From Zygnema cylindricum (Eukaryota; Streptophyta; Zygnematophyceae; Zygnematales; Zygnemataceae): a stretch of DNA of 54,200 bases. The notes beneath the pieces are model-generated. The model saw nothing but the letters and a program-made list of their open reading frames with translations. It had not been told where the DNA came from and searched no databases. Shown here one piece after another: positions 1 through 13,010 of this stretch. Numbering within the stretch: position 1 is the stretch's first letter; the number at the start of each line of letters is the position of its first letter. The stretch lies in assembly GCA_037447655.1 (NCBI GenBank), contig JBBHKE010001227.1:1-54200 (forward strand). Reading direction: 5' to 3'. Both the position numbers and the translations under genes were made by a program.

Positions 1-39
1 CCACCTTTCTGTAATTTGACTAATTTTTTTTTTTATTGA

Positions 40-246
<207 letters not shown>

Positions 247-1977
247 GAAGGCTTTACCTGCCAGATGTTTGGTTAGCAAGAACTTTGTGGCAGGTAGTTT
301 TTGTGCAATTGGATTTTTCAGATTTTCCTGTATATAGTGTGGGAGGATAATAATAGGATTTGCAATAGGACATTTTTATGCCCTGTGGTAATGTCCAGTT
401 GCAGATATTTTGAAAAGCAGCTGTTTTTTAGTGCTGTTAACTTCTCCTTGATTTCTGTGAGAGTTTCCTAGCTACAGTTAAACTTCTCTGTGTAGTATTT
501 CTAGTCTTTTCAAAACTTTTCTGGAATATCAACAATGTCTCTCAATTTGAAAGAAAATGGATTAGGTGAACTGCGACAAAAAAACTTCTCTTACTGGCAA
601 GAACTGTTTTGTACTGTGTTAAGCATATGCTTTTGCTGCCTTAACAGGATGTTGGATGGACATGAAATTTGATAAATGTTTTCCTAACTGGGTATATACA
701 GGATTTTTTTTGTATGTGAATGAATCATGGCTTCCATATTTCTGAGCTTAGACCTTATGAAGAGCTCTAATGTCATGGCATTTCACTCACTGTGAGGAAC
801 TGGAATATTTCCCATAATGGTTTTTTTGTAATGAGCAACACACTAGCAGACCTCATTGCAAACACGAGGTTACTGAAAAATGAGGACTGAAAGTCAAGCT
901 TAGTTTTAAGTCACAAGAATAGCTTTAGCCATCCTTGTCTGTACTTGCCTTCTTGACATAACCATCTGTATTTTGTATCACTTCTGGAGCCGTCCAGAAA
1001 GGTGTTCCCACAACTGTCTGCCAGGAAGTGGCAACAGCTATTGTTAATTGAATAATTGCAGAATAAACTAAGAGGGAGAGGGGGTGGAGGGAGAGGGACT
1101 CAAAAACCGAGAGGGTGAGGGAGAAGGAGAGGGAGTGGGAGAGAGGGCAGATTGAGAGGGTGAGGAAGAGGGGGAAAGAGGGGAACACTGAGAAAGAGAT
1201 GTATTGTTAGAGGCTTCATCTGATTCCACGAAAATATTGGCGTGCAGTTCCTTTCACTGAAACCTGTCAAGCTAAAGGACAGATGTTGGTTATGTGTCGC
1301 ATTAAAAGGTTTGCATATATTGCTTCCAGTAGAAGTTACTTGTTTGTCAGAGATGTTTACTTAAGACTTTCATTGTCCCCTTACCTGTGATCTTAGCTTG
1401 TAGCATTCACATCAGTTGGACCCCCCATTCTCTGCCTGGCTAAAACAACTGGCGTGTATTCTATATAAAACAACTGGCATGTATTCTACACATAAGGATG
1501 GAATCGCAGATATAATATTTTTTTGATCGGCTTGTTGATTATAATCTTATGCTTTTTTAACTTGCGGATAACAAAAACCAATTGGTAAGATGCTTGATAA
1601 AATTACAGACAAAATTCTGGCTTCCTTCAATGGTTCTTAGAAAATATAGTATATATTCGTTTTTGCCGATCATAGTGATCTAATTGGTGCTTACTCTTTA
1701 TAATCAAATTTTTGTTGAGTTATGCTTTTTGGCAAAATTATTCCAGTCAGAAAGGTTATTAAATTGACATAATAAATTTGTTTTGGAAATACATGCAGAC
1801 ATACTGCTCGTATCATTTCAAATGCTTGGGCTTATGTTGATTGTTTCGTAATGAAAGGTTTTTTTTTGTCTCTCCAGTAAGTTTTTCTGCTTGCACAGGT
1901 CTGATTTTCCCTTGGGAGGTCACCAATCGAAAAGCGAGAGCCTTACCTTCCTCTTCACAGACTTACCTTTCTTTAAT
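247..1977. other. Intergenic, no gene recognised
   Basis: AT-rich sequence downstream of H4. It holds a purine-rich (GAGGGA) tract at about 1068-1200. No open frame here resembles a known protein, and no splice-consistent exon was recognised. Confidence 0.6.
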
Positions 1978-1985
1978 CAAAAATC

Positions 1986-2933
1986 TAGTGTTGTGTATCG
2001 GTAAGGATTTGCCGATAACCGATATGGACCTTTTTTCGGGTACCCGATAATCGATACATTGGTACGATATATCGCTATCGGTATTATCGCCGATAAATAC
2101 CCGATATTTATTGGTTTTATCGGCGATAACACCGATATCGATAACTATTGGCGATTTATGTACGGACCGTACACATAAATGTACGGTTAGTACACTGAAC
2201 TGCACGTCTTATTCCCCGGATGCGCTCTACTCACAACTCCTATCTACTGAGGTGTCTACCAATCAGATCCTGTTATTGTACAGTTGTACAAGCACAGAAG
2301 GTACAGTAGCCGCCATGAGGTGTGTACGGTTTTGGTACGGATACAATAAAACGATGTACCTTTCACATCCGACGCCATGGCTTTGTCCCTTTCATCCTTG
2401 GGATCCACTGGAGACCTGCCACGTGTCAATTTGTCGGCTTTTTTGGCGTAAGCCGCCAAAAGAGCCATTCCGGGATGCCGGCGCTCACGCTGGCCGTCGG
2501 TTTTCTCATTCCAAGTCGTCCATTCGATTTTGGCGGCGCGCAGAATGTTGTTTTGCGTCCATTGTACTTTGTGTCCGCCGTCCTTTTTCCTTTCCATGTT
2601 CATCAGTTTGTCGGTACAATGCCGTACGTTGCTGTAAAATTTCTGTTCAGTTACCTGGCCATCGTTTTCTGTGCTGAGTTTTCCGTAAATATTTCCAGTT
2701 AAATAGTTATGGAACAGATTCGAATACGTGGCATGCCACGCAATATAATGTAAATAGTATAATACAGTATATAATAAGGTACTATTGTATGCGTACTATA
2801 TATTTTTAATGTTGTTGCCAATATGGAATTTGTTGGTCTCGGACCGATATATCGGTACCTCTGACCATTCGATAACCGATAACTATCGGTATCGGTGATA
2901 TCGCGATGAGTTTTTTACCGATACACAACACTA
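1986..2933. mobile_element. hAT-like non-autonomous DNA transposon with 8-bp target duplication
   Basis: The ends are perfect 19-bp terminal inverted repeats: TAGTGTTGTGTATCGGTAA at 1986-2004 and its reverse complement at 2915-2933. The element is flanked on both sides by the 8-bp direct repeat CAAAAATC (1978-1985 and 2934-2941). An 8-bp target duplication and TIRs starting TAGTG/CAGTG are hallmarks of the hAT superfamily. Both subterminal regions are dense in CCGATA/TATCGG motifs (about 1998-2150 and 2845-2925), typical of transposase-binding subterminal repeats. At 948 bp it is too short for a hAT transposase, and the internal open frames show no hAT dimerisation or BED zinc-finger signature that I can recognise, so it is probably mobilised in trans. 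Intact TIRs and target duplication suggest recent insertion. Confidence 0.88.
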
Positions 2934-2941
2934 CAAAAATC

Positions 2942-3962
2942 ACATGTGCAGACAATTCAACTTGTACTATATTACTTTCAAAATTACTATTCTTGAAAAC
3001 CTCCATTGTCAAACCAACTGTTATAGCCAATAAGCTGTTTTTTTGCCATTTCAAGCAATTCTGTGCTGCACATGCTTTCTAAAAAGTTTAGCAACAACGG
3101 CTAAACAAAGTTACAGAGAACAACGAAGCCATAGGATGAAATACATGGCTCAAATGTGTGGAAACTGGAGACATTCTATCTTGTTATCCCAAATACTGTA
3201 GGAGTATCGAACCTAAAAACAACAGTTTGATAAATGTACAATCCTGCGCAACAGGATACAACGATTCCAACTGTTTTCACAAATTTTAACTATGGTATAC
3301 AGAGAGAGAGGGACTCAGAGAGACCGAGAGACTGAAAGGCCGACCGAGGTACCGTGAGACTCAAAGAGAGAGTAAGTCTTAAAACCGAAGGGTTGCTTGA
3401 TACAAAAGTATAACATATCGATACATCAATGATTTCAAAATTGGCTAACCATGGTATTGCGTGTATGCATAAATAGATAACTATTCAACTACCACCTTTT
3501 TATCTTAATGACGACTTCATCCACCAAATGAAACATTATAACATTACACTCATCCTCCTAAAGGCGGCTCATCCAATTTAATGCCATATAAGATCACATA
3601 AATGGTATCACAGATTGCTGATTATCACTTTTTATTACTAGCAGCATGTGAAATAGGACAAACGACTTAATGAAACCTACCCTAAATAACAAAAAAACAT
3701 ATAACAAAAAAATAGTCATCACACAACTGAATTTTTTCCTGGTTTTACAATTTAATAGTCTACAAGAAATAATATACTTTCCAGAATAGATACATAGCAC
3801 TAAATGGTGCCATCAAACTATGATTCACACTCGATTTCTGCACTTAATCTTTTTAAATCTCCCTGTGATTTTCAACACGGGTATGTCAAACTATGACACA
3901 CCCTTTTATGATAGTTTCTATAACATTTATCGAAAAACCTATCTCCGAAAACAAATATAAAA
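2942..3962. other. Intergenic, 3' flank of the site-2 protease gene
   Basis: No gene recognised. A short GAGA-type purine tract lies at 3301-3375. The stretch nearest 3962 is presumably the 3' UTR of the minus-strand protease gene. Confidence 0.5.
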
Positions 3963-6900
3963 CTACAGTATCCCTTCCAAAAACCCTAAATTCAACGTGT
4001 CCCTCACCATCAACGCCACTCCTACGCCTAAAAGTAGCAACAAGCCCGAGGACATGATACCCTGTTCAACACCACTTGGTAGTTTTCGACCTCCTCTCAG
4101 TGCTTCTACCAACAAAAGCATTAAATAACCTCCGTCTAATGCAGGAAGTGGCAATATGTTCACCACCGCTAAGTTCAAATTTACAATTGCCGCGAATTGG
4201 AAAAGACCGGCGGCATCCGATCTCGCAACTTCCGCCCCAACAGCAACGATAGCCACAGGACCCGATACTTTATCGGCTGTTTGAGAAAAATTGAAAACTA
4301 TTTGTTTAAGTCCATCGGTTACCGTGTCTAGTAATCGCACAAACTCCTCTGAGGCTAATTCCGTCGCCTCCTTCAAATTCGCCGCCCTTACACGATTAGA
4401 GTCAGCGTTTGGCGCCAACTGTACTCCAATTCGACCACTCCCATCGCTCGTCCTATCCGGTACGACATCCACGGTAATGTTTTCGTTTCCTCTCAACAAA
4501 TCGAAATGAACCGTCTGACCAACACTCGCCTTAATCGCTTCCACCAACTGAATGACAGAAGACTGGTCTGACAATAATGGACTCCCATCGACACCCAAAA
4601 CAATGTCCTTCTTTTGTAAACCACCTCGATAAGCCGCCGAGTTTTCAACCACGTCAGCAACAACGACTCCCGGTCCAAACGTTTGTTCCAATACACCGAC
4701 TGTATTCACTTGAGTAAAAAGTACAGTGTACGCAAAAACGGCATTTGCCAAAACACCGGCACTGATTACAAAAGCCCTATCGAGTATCGGTCTATTCTTC
4801 AGTAAATCGGGATCGTCGGGTGAGAATTCACTCTCAGGATCATCGTCAGGAAAGGCTACAAAACCGCCCAGAGGAATTGCCCGCAAAGTGTACTCGACGG
4901 TTTTCCCTTGAAACTTGGTCAGGATGGGACCGAAACCAATCGAAAACTTTGTCACGTGGATGTTTTGAACCCGGGCAGCTAAAAAATGCCCGCATTCATG
5001 AACAGTAACAATCAAAGCTAAAACCCCCATTGCCTCCACTACTGAACCTGGACCTTCGAGATTCAAATCTCCTAGGGCTCCTCCTAGTCCCAATAGGGCA
5101 CCCGAGGGCAGTAATGACGGCCATAACTGCTCCATTCTTTTTGAGAGGTTTAAAGAAGCCTGCAAATAACAAATAACAAGAATGGATGAGGCACATAAAT
5201 GCTCAAAAAGGAAATAAAATTGCACAATGCAAATGACAAATACCAAGTAGCAAGAAAGGATGGAAGCAATAGATGCTCAAAGAGGAAATAAATTTGCACA
5301 ATATGGCTGACAATCAGTTGTCATGTGCCTCGACCACCAGAAACTAATATAAGAGAGTGATATCGTAACCACTCACTGGCTATCAAATCATAGTTCAAAT
5401 GTGGGAAAACAATTGGAAAATTATATGTGATGACCAAGTACTATACGTGTATTATACGGCTACTTCAGTATAAATTCGGGCATAATACACGTATAGCATG
5501 GGGAAATCACATATATCGTTTCCATTTATTATCGCGCATTTGAACTATGTACCAGACGACATGCAAGCTGGCACCTCCATCAACATGGCACTAATATGTA
5601 TTTTCAAAGAAACGTACATATAGTCCCAACAGAAACATACCTGCGATCACGTTTCTGGGTAATATTTACTTATCAGCACTTTAGAAACAAAGTTTCCACT
5701 TACTTTGCTACTGAGATCTGAAAAAAATACTCCCTCCTCTCTTTCCTCTCCCTCCCTCTCTCCCTCTCTCCCTCCCTCTCTCCCTCCCTCCCCCCCTCCC
5801 TCCCTCTGTCCCTCCCCCCCTCCCTCCCCTTCCTCCCTCCCCCCTTCCCTCCCCTCCTCCCTCCTTCCCTCTCCCCCTCCCTCCCTCCCTCCCTCCCTCC
5901 CCCTCTACCCTCTAAAAAATGTTAAAATGAATGGTAAAAGAGAGATACAGTAAAATCCTAGCTGAAACACATGTCGTTTATGTCACTTTCAATTGTGTGT
6001 AACATTATATGGCAACAATGCTGTTTCACTCAAGTTGCCATTGTTCAATTTGTTGAAGGACTATATTTACACAGTATACACACAGATTTTTTTTATACGT
6101 ACGCATATAAATGGACACACACACTTTTAAGCAAAACCTAAAAAGCAAAAAGAACCCAACAAAAAGAACAATTCTGTGCTTATGTTCCAGTTATCAATTA
6201 ACCCTTTCATATCATAATCCGATAAAGACTACAAAAAAACACTTCGCCCAAAACCCCTCTTTTACCCTAGACTACAGAGGACTTAAAAAACATAAAACAA
6301 AACAACAAGAAAAGTTTTAAGAAATCTCTCTTTCTTCTGCCCACCCCTTTCCAAATCAACAGCCGAGATAATCCTGTTTTTTTTTCTTCGTGTTAGAGGG
6401 GAAGAATTGGGGCCCAGAGACAGGAAAAAACACCAATGTTCCAGACTCTAGATTTATTATCCAGTTCTACCTGACCCCCCCTTACCCCCTCCATCCCCCT
6501 CCGTCCATCTACACTATCTTCCCTGTCTCACCGCCATATTACCTCCCCATTAACCCACCTGTCCCTCTGAAAACTACAAAAAATAATTTTCTTGATAAAA
6601 TCTCAAGCTTAAAACATAAAGGATTCGCAGCCATACCATATGTCGCGTCACATTGGGAAACCACCGCCATAATTTCGGACGTTCTGGTACTTCGACATTT
6701 TCCAGAGTATCTTTTTTTGCTTCTAAGTAAGTCTGAAAAGTGAAAACCCACCCAAAACCAGCCTTCATTCAGTAAAAACGGAAATTCTCAAGGTAAGGAG
6801 CTTCCAATTCATCACCGGCATCTTCAACGGTTAAGACTTTTCAGTAAACAACTTTCAATTCGCGTAGCGTTTATACAGAAAAATGAAAGATTTTGTAAAA

Positions 6901-8709
6901 AAAAGGTACATTATTTTGTACAATTATAGTGATTCCTGCTAGTATCACCAGTAATGGCCTACATATAATTACGCTAAAAAAAAAATGATTATGCAAGAGC
7001 AAAAGCAAGGTAAACAATCTGCAGTCCTTTTAAAGGATAAGGGGCAGCTTTGACAACAAATTGTCAGGAACAGGATTTCAGGAATAGGAATGAAGTAAGG
7101 AATAGGATTAAAGCAAGGACTAGCATCGAAGTAAGGAACAGGTCTCAAGTAAGGAATAGGATTGACGTAAGAAATACGATTTAAATAAGGAATAGGATTG
7201 AAGTACGGAACAGGATTCAAGTAAGAAAGGACTCAAGTAAGGCACAAAGACAGTCCCCAGCCCATCTCTATTTTTGTTCATCACTTCTAGTTCGAGTGAG
7301 TGCTTTATTGAGTCAAATTTCATAAATTAGTAAAATTCATAACATATATCAAAAGAAGCAATATTGCCATCAAATCCAGCTGAACCAAACTTTACCCTCC
7401 AACTCAGCAATGGCATTTAAAAAACTGGGGAGAGTTAAAGGGAGAGGGAGAGGGAGAGAAGGAGAGGGAGAAGGAGAAAGAGAGGGAGAGGGAGAGGGGG
7501 GCGGAGAGAAAGAGGGAAAGAAAATTTTGCATTTATTTTTTTTGTTTGAGGGACAGGTTGTGCATTTCTAATAAATTGTGGTTGACAAAAAGAGTGAACA
7601 TGTCCCAAGAATGTCCCAAGAATGTCCCAAGAAGGGTCATTAATGCCCGTCCCCCTTGCTCTCCCTTCCCACATTACACACTCACTCTCTCACTTCCTGC
7701 CCTCTCGCCCACCTTCTCCTTCCCTCTCCATCTCTCATTCTCCCCCCCAGTTTCACCTAGCTGAGAGCAGAAACTACATAAGGATAAAAAATTACTTACA
7801 CCTACACCAAGGCATATTATTCTTTACCAAAATTATATTGCATAATTATATTGCAAATTATATTGAATTATATTGCAGTTATACTATTCTTTTTTTATTA
7901 TAATATCAAATATTATTGTTTATAATTCTTTACAATTCTATTTTTTTCTTCAGATTCAATTCTTTACTGTCTGTTTGAACCATACAAGATAAATAAATGC
8001 ATTTGTAAACCTGATAAACTTATGAAGTTGTAATTTATAAACTTATATATGAACTTTTATACTTATAAACTTCCGTACATAGTTTACCATATTTTTCCGG
8101 CTCTTCTGAAACCGTCTCTGATATTTTCATAGATATATAACCTTTTTCTAAAGGTTTTGAGGGTTGTTGATCAGGAAAAGGCCAAAACAAGAGCCTGATG
8201 GAAATACTGTGCAATAAAAACAATATAATCGTAATTGATTTGTACTTTAAATACAAAAAACAGAGCAAATAATCACCATATTCGGGCAGAAATGGGCCCA
8301 AAACATTTACCTTAAGGTCTGTGCCTAAATTTTCTTCACAGTCTTCTTGCTCTCTGAAACAACTTGAGCTCATTGGACCAGTAGTTCGTTCGCACGTGTC
8401 AGCACCAGCTGATAATGGCACAACATTGATTTTCGTTGATGTACTTTCAACCACTGCAGAAGAAATATCAGCTGACTTTAAGATACTACTAGGTCTCCCT
8501 TGCAATAAACTTATTATTTTTGATGGAAACGATGTTCTTTTACCTCCATCTTGTCTGTATAAGTGGCCAGAAGATGACAAAACTACTTTTCCTGCTTTAA
8601 TTTTAGATTCCACCAATCGGTCACATGAATGGTGTAGAGTCACTGTAGAGTGACGTGACAGAGGGAGAAGGCTTGTTAGTGAAGCTCCTCCATGGATTCC
8701 AGAAGCCAT
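3963..8709 (-). CDS. Plastid site-2-protease-like membrane metalloprotease (ARASP/RseP type)
   Basis: This is a zinc intramembrane protease of the RseP/ARASP group; the Arabidopsis relative is a chloroplast inner-envelope protease needed for plastid development. Proposed exons are 8709-8311 (133 codons, donor GTAAAT) and 5159-3963 (acceptor TTTGCAG), joined in phase 0 to give about 531 residues. Exon 1 starts MASGIHGG and is rich in Ser/Thr/Lys, like a transit peptide. Exon 2 has the zinc motif HECGH (about residues 187-191) in a membrane helix, a conserved loop GFGPILTKFQGKTVEYTLRA, a central PDZ region (GGLQKKDIVLGVDG) and the second active-site motif LPALDGG near residue 475, followed by a C-terminal helix. 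Exon 2 matches the plant family along its whole length. The link to exon 1 rests on phase and transit-like composition, so it is less certain. A possible 32-codon cassette exon lies in the intron. Confidence 0.9.
5171..5316. repeat. Tandem duplication beginning at the protease exon 2 acceptor
   Basis: Two diverged direct copies of about 80 bp adjoin the 3' splice site. Both contain AAGNATGGATG, then ATGCTCAAAAAGGAAATAAA and TTGCACAAT. The unit also carries the GCAAATAACAAAT stretch that, on the minus strand, forms the end of the intron. Confidence 0.75.
5717..5908 (+). repeat. Polypyrimidine low-complexity tract (CCCT/CTCC)
   Basis: About 190 bp made almost only of C and T on the plus strand (purines on the minus strand), built from CCCTC/CCTC units. 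It lies in the long intron of the site-2 protease gene. The open frames through it are artefacts of the repeat. Confidence 0.9.
6637..6732 (-). other. Candidate 32-codon cassette exon inside the protease intron
   Basis: Ninety-six bases lie between an acceptor (CACTTTTCAG) and a donor (ATGGTATGG), phase 0 at both ends. They translate to TYLEAKKDTLENVEVPERPK followed by LWRWFPNVTRHM. The peptide looks coding (balanced charge, Trp-rich), and its phase would allow insertion between the two protease exons without a frameshift. Related site-2 proteases do not have this segment, so it may instead belong to an unrecognised gene or be an optional exon. I do not recognise the peptide. Confidence 0.3.
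7066..7240. repeat. Minisatellite with a period of about 20-24 bp
   Basis: Imperfect tandem units of the type AAGTAAGGAATAGGATTG, at least eight, in the long intron of the site-2 protease gene. A GAGGGA tract (about 7440-7520) and a C/T-rich tract (about 7650-7760) follow. Confidence 0.8.
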
Positions 8710-9378
8710 GGATGGATGAATTCCTGAAGAATTATTTTGGATATTTTGTTATCTCAATTTTGGTTTAGCTAACATTAAATTATGAAGCGCAAAAACCTTC
8801 AAGAAGTTCATGTTCGGAGCACGTGTATACTTAAAGTGCGAGATTTTCGTGCGAATATCGCACGAAATTAGCTTGCAAAGAACAGAGCGGAAATTCCCCG
8901 TAGTTAGAGCGATTCCGTGCGGCTGATCACTGCTCGTCGCTATCACCTATCAGCCTATCACAGTTAATCAGTTAATCACTCTAGTTCGAGTGGTTTTACC
9001 TTTCACTGTAAATTACTGTAGTGCTGAAAACACTCATTGGTTATAGTGGTCCATAATCACTTAATCAGCGTCTTGGTGGATTACAAGTTACTGTAGTGCA
9101 GCCTGATTATAGTGAAATGTTCACGTTACTAATTCGTTACCTCTAATAGCGAGGGCGCCGTACCGTTGGAAGTTTTCGTCATGCGAAGCTCCGCACTAAA
9201 AGTTTGAAGCATAGCTTTAAAATACGGTGGTCGCTGAAAATCTGTGATGAACACGTATATAGAAATCAAGGTAATCGATCTGCATAAGATTTGATGTAGG
9301 TGGCGCTAAAATTGTGGCCAAAAACAGAAGACGAGGCTATAAACAAATGGCACACGATTGTCCATCACTATAGTACAG
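8710..9378. other. Upstream region of the protease gene, no gene recognised
   Basis: Presumed promoter and 5' flank of the minus-strand protease gene. No clear TATA box or other gene was identified. Confidence 0.4.
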
Positions 9379-9380
9379 TA

Positions 9381-9977
9381 CACCTTGAATCGTTATTAGC
9401 GTATAGAAATTATTAGTGTAAAGAAAAAATTAGTGTCATTCATTCTAATTTAGTGCCAGAAGACGTGGCATATTATGGTCCACGTTCTTAAATAGTGTAA
9501 TTTATTCAACGTACGCCAATATGGGTACAGCTGATTTGTCGAGAGGATATCCACATTAATATAGGTAAAATTACAAATTCTGACAATTCGTACACTGTCG
9601 CATACTTTCACTCTAATTAATTCCTAACTCTAATTTCGGTTTTTTAGGGTGTAGACAATACGCGACAAACAAATGTACACTAAAACAGGTACAAATATGA
9701 AATTCTTTAATTCACAGGGCAGTTTTTCGTGTGATAGCAGAGATTTTATTAAAATATCCGTACTAGTATGATAAAAAAGTACATTTTTATACCAGCCGAC
9801 ATGTTCCGTACTCCACACTAATAAAAATATACATAAATTAAAATGGTGTACGCTAATTGTTCATCTCGTAATTAGCGTACAGGAAAAATTAGTATCCTTT
9901 ACCCTATTTTAGGTAAAACCCTCAAAATTTAGGGGCGCTGAATTAGTGTTCAACACGCTAAATACGATCGACGGGTG
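9381..9977. mobile_element. TA-flanked TIR element, copy A
   Basis: The left end CACCTTGAATCGTTATTAGCG follows TA (9379-9380). The right end is a diverged inverted copy ending CGACGGGTG, followed by TA (9978-9979). Repeated AATTAGTGT/AATAGTGT motifs occur inside, as in the other family members. There is no coding capacity. It is a longer (597 bp) member of the family described at 36567, 45410 and 46658. Confidence 0.7.
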
Positions 9978-10079
9978 TACTGTACTGTACTGTACTTTAT
10001 ACCGGAATCTAGCTCTTTTAGGGTGGATGTACATGTTTGGGTTCTGTTTCATTTCACATTAGCTGTCATATATAAGTTG

Positions 10080-10484
10080 TTAAAGCTGTGGGTGGTCATC
10101 CATGGGAAGTAAAATAGTGTCAGATTCAAAAGTTTCCGTCAAAGCTAATTGCCACGTCAGTAGATAGAGAATCCTGTCGACACTCATTACGTCATCAAAT
10201 GTCACAGTCACAGTACGATTAGATAAATGTCGTGGACACTTCACAACATACAAATCTAACCGACAAAACTCTGAGCCACAGAATACGCCACGCTGCATAA
10301 AAAAAGGTCGTATGGTACTCAGCGCAATTTTGGCCGTTTCGCACGCGTTTATGCCTTTAGATATTTCCACGCGTCCGAAACTGGTGATGATTATCCAGAT
10401 ATTGTAATATTTTGAAATACGGCTTTCGGTGGGCTGCTCGTTCCGAGGCCGAAAATGCCGTCGTCCAATGAGCAGCAAAACCAT
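10080..10484 (-). other. Unassigned open frame, coding status doubtful
   Basis: An open frame of 134 codons starting MVLLLIGRRHFRPRNEQPTE. It sits in repeat-rich sequence and no family is recognised. It could be chance or a decayed transposon fragment. Confidence 0.12.
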
Positions 10485-10619
10485 AGTTGTTTACGGCGTT
10501 TAGTGCGAACGATATAGTCGCGACGAATTATACGTAACAAGCGCATTGAGCTTTTTGAAAAAATCGTAAAAATAGTTAATGAATTTTCTTCCGTACAATT
10601 TTGTACTTGTGAAAAAGAA

Positions 10620-13010
10620 TGAGTTTTAAATATACCGCAGTTTGTAAGCTTTCCGTTAAATGAGTGCTAATAAATTTTGGGAATTGCTAATCGCAGAGAC
10701 GATTTTGTGTCAGAAATTGTACATTTGAAGTACAGTTTTGTACAAGCTACGTACCTTTGATTTTAGATTTGACGGTCAATCCGTCGAACAACTTTGACTG
10801 GCGAAACATTGTAACACGGTTAAAAAAGTGTCGCGCTTGCGAACGTCGACCGTCATAAAAAAAAAAAATCACACGGCCGGCGCAGGTTTACTGTAACAAA
10901 ACTGCGGCAGCCACATATAAATTAAATGGATGCGCGCATGTAGTTCACACACATTCGACTTAAATCTACTCGCTAACCGGGACGCTGAACCAGTGAAGTA
11001 CGTTCTGTAGAGGTGTTGATACTTAAATAGTGTGACTTCATTAAATAGTTCAAAAGTAGGTGACCGTACGCCCATACAATATGCCTATTGTATGCAAAAA
11101 CATACAATATGGCCTTAAGACCCATATTGTATTGGCCGCAAAATGAAATAAAATAGAGACAGGGTTGAGTTGCACATGGATCGATAGAGAATTAAACATC
11201 ATGTCCAAATATGAAAAAAAAATCGGACAAAAAAATATTTTTCGGTGAGTTTTGAGCTACTTCTTACTTAATCCGTCAAATTCGGACGATCGGACGGTCG
11301 TTGATCAAAGCACGCGATTTAAGAATATCACATGAAAAGCTTATAACACAACTTACGAAAGGACAATCTGTCATATCTGCACTTTTGAGGGCCACACTAA
11401 ATAAAGCCTCAAATTGACCAACCAGGCAGTATAGGACGATAAAAAAACAAAAATACCACACTGCCAAAAAAATTACCAAAACCTACGGACCAACCCCGTT
11501 GGCGTTCACACGGTCGAAACGTGGCTGTCAGACGAATATGTGTGAACGCGATTTTTTACGACATGGTTTTTTTCCCTTTTTAGAACGCAAATTCTCATGC
11601 ATCCGCGGTTACTGAAACTAATTTATTCTACTTTTTAACTTAAAAAGGTACATTAATGTACGGTCTGACACTGACCGTACACCAATCTATTTAAGAGACA
11701 ACGTACTTTCATTTATTACGGTACTTGGAAAATAGCCATAATTAGAGTAATGAAAATATAGAATAAACTACTCTATTTGAGAATTTTCCCGGTTTTTTTT
11801 CCCACGGAATGTCATCCTACGCCGTGTCAGTTCGCTAAAAATTTCCGTCCGGCGGCGTGCACTGTACTTTGATCTTACGTCAAATTCGGACGTTCGTACA
11901 GGAGTGTGCACGACGCACACACACACAGTATGCCTACGTTGCGCGAGTTTTGTGCAAAGTTCTGTGCGCCCACCAAAGGCCTACCATAAAAAAACCTACT
12001 TTTGAACTATGCTTCATTTGGTCGCGCGTGACGACGCGTCATTTTTGTTTCATCGATATTTAAAAGCGGGTACACTTTTTTATTTTGTACTGTTTATTTC
12101 GATTCGTGCGAGTTCATACATGTCGTACGTCGTCCTTTAATTTGTGTCACCGTCCAAGTCAAATGTCAAAGTGAACTACACCGCCAATCGCTATTAGCGT
12201 TGTGTACACTAATTCCGTCCCGCTTTTTTTTTGTTTTATTCTCAAATAGCGTAGTTTATTCTATTTAGGGTTATATTCAATACGTTGTTTCTTAAATAGA
12301 GTGATTACGGTCAGTGTCAGACTGTACATAAATGTATCTTTTTAAGTTAAAAATTACAATAAATTAGTTTTAGTAACCGTGGACACATGAGAATGTGTGT
12401 TCCAAAAAGGAAAAAAAACCAGGTCGTAAAAAATCATGCTCGCACATATTCGTCCAACAGCCGCGTTTCGACTGTGTGAATGTACGATTTGTGTACGATT
12501 TGTTAGATTTTGTACGGAGACTTATATTAGTGTAACCATGTTTGCGACCGGCATTTTTTTTTTCAAAGATCCAAATTACAATAATCAAACAATTAGAATG
12601 TATGATTTTTTCCAAAATTTTAAAATTTTTAAATAGCGTTCACCACAGTAATTATTTTTATACGCTAAAAAAACTTACACGCTAATAGCGATTGGCGGTG
12701 TACCTGCGCGCAACAATTCTATTTATATGTCGCTGCCGCAATTTTGTTGCAGTAAACCTGCGCCAGCCATGTGATTTTTTTGTTTAATGACGGTCGGCGT
12801 TCGCAAGCCCGACAGTTTTTAACCACTGTTACAATATTCCACCAGTCTAAGTAGTTCGGGATTGACAGTTTAATTTGAACTTAAAGGTACGTAGCTTGTA
12901 CAAAACTGTACTTCAAATGTACAATTTCTGACAACTACATGCGCGCAGCAAAAAATCCTCTCTGCGATTAACAATTCCTTAAATTTTATGTGTTTAATAT
13001 AAACGACACT
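10620..13010. repeat. Large inverted repeat (fold-back), inner system
   Basis: The sequence at about 10690-10910 reappears inverted at about 12713-12960. Shared blocks include AAATTGTACATTTGAAGTAC, GTACAAGCTACGTACCTT and the CGGCGCAGGTTTACTG/CAGTAAACCTGCGCC pair. A second, inner pair matches about 11500-11775 with 12243-12485. The arms are diverged (single-base and short indel differences). No transposase is recognised. Confidence 0.75.
12179..12700. mobile_element. TA-flanked TIR element, copy B, perfect termini
   Basis: The ends are perfect inverted copies over 22 bases: CACCGCCAATCGCTATTAGC at the left end and its reverse complement at 12679-12700. TA lies directly outside each end (12177-12178 and 12701-12702), as expected for a TA target duplication. 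The 522-bp interior has no transposase. Part of the interior pairs, inverted, with 11500-11775. Confidence 0.82.

Noticed and set aside
2111-2702. Open frames inside the hAT-like element as a transposase
   Set aside because: Too short, overlapping on both strands, and without recognisable hAT or zinc-finger motifs.
5705-5953. Ser/Pro/Leu-rich open frame
   Set aside because: A pyrimidine tract in translation, inside the protease intron.
8321-8653. Plus-strand open frame of 110 codons
   Set aside because: It is antisense to protease exon 1, which has better splice context and transit-peptide features.
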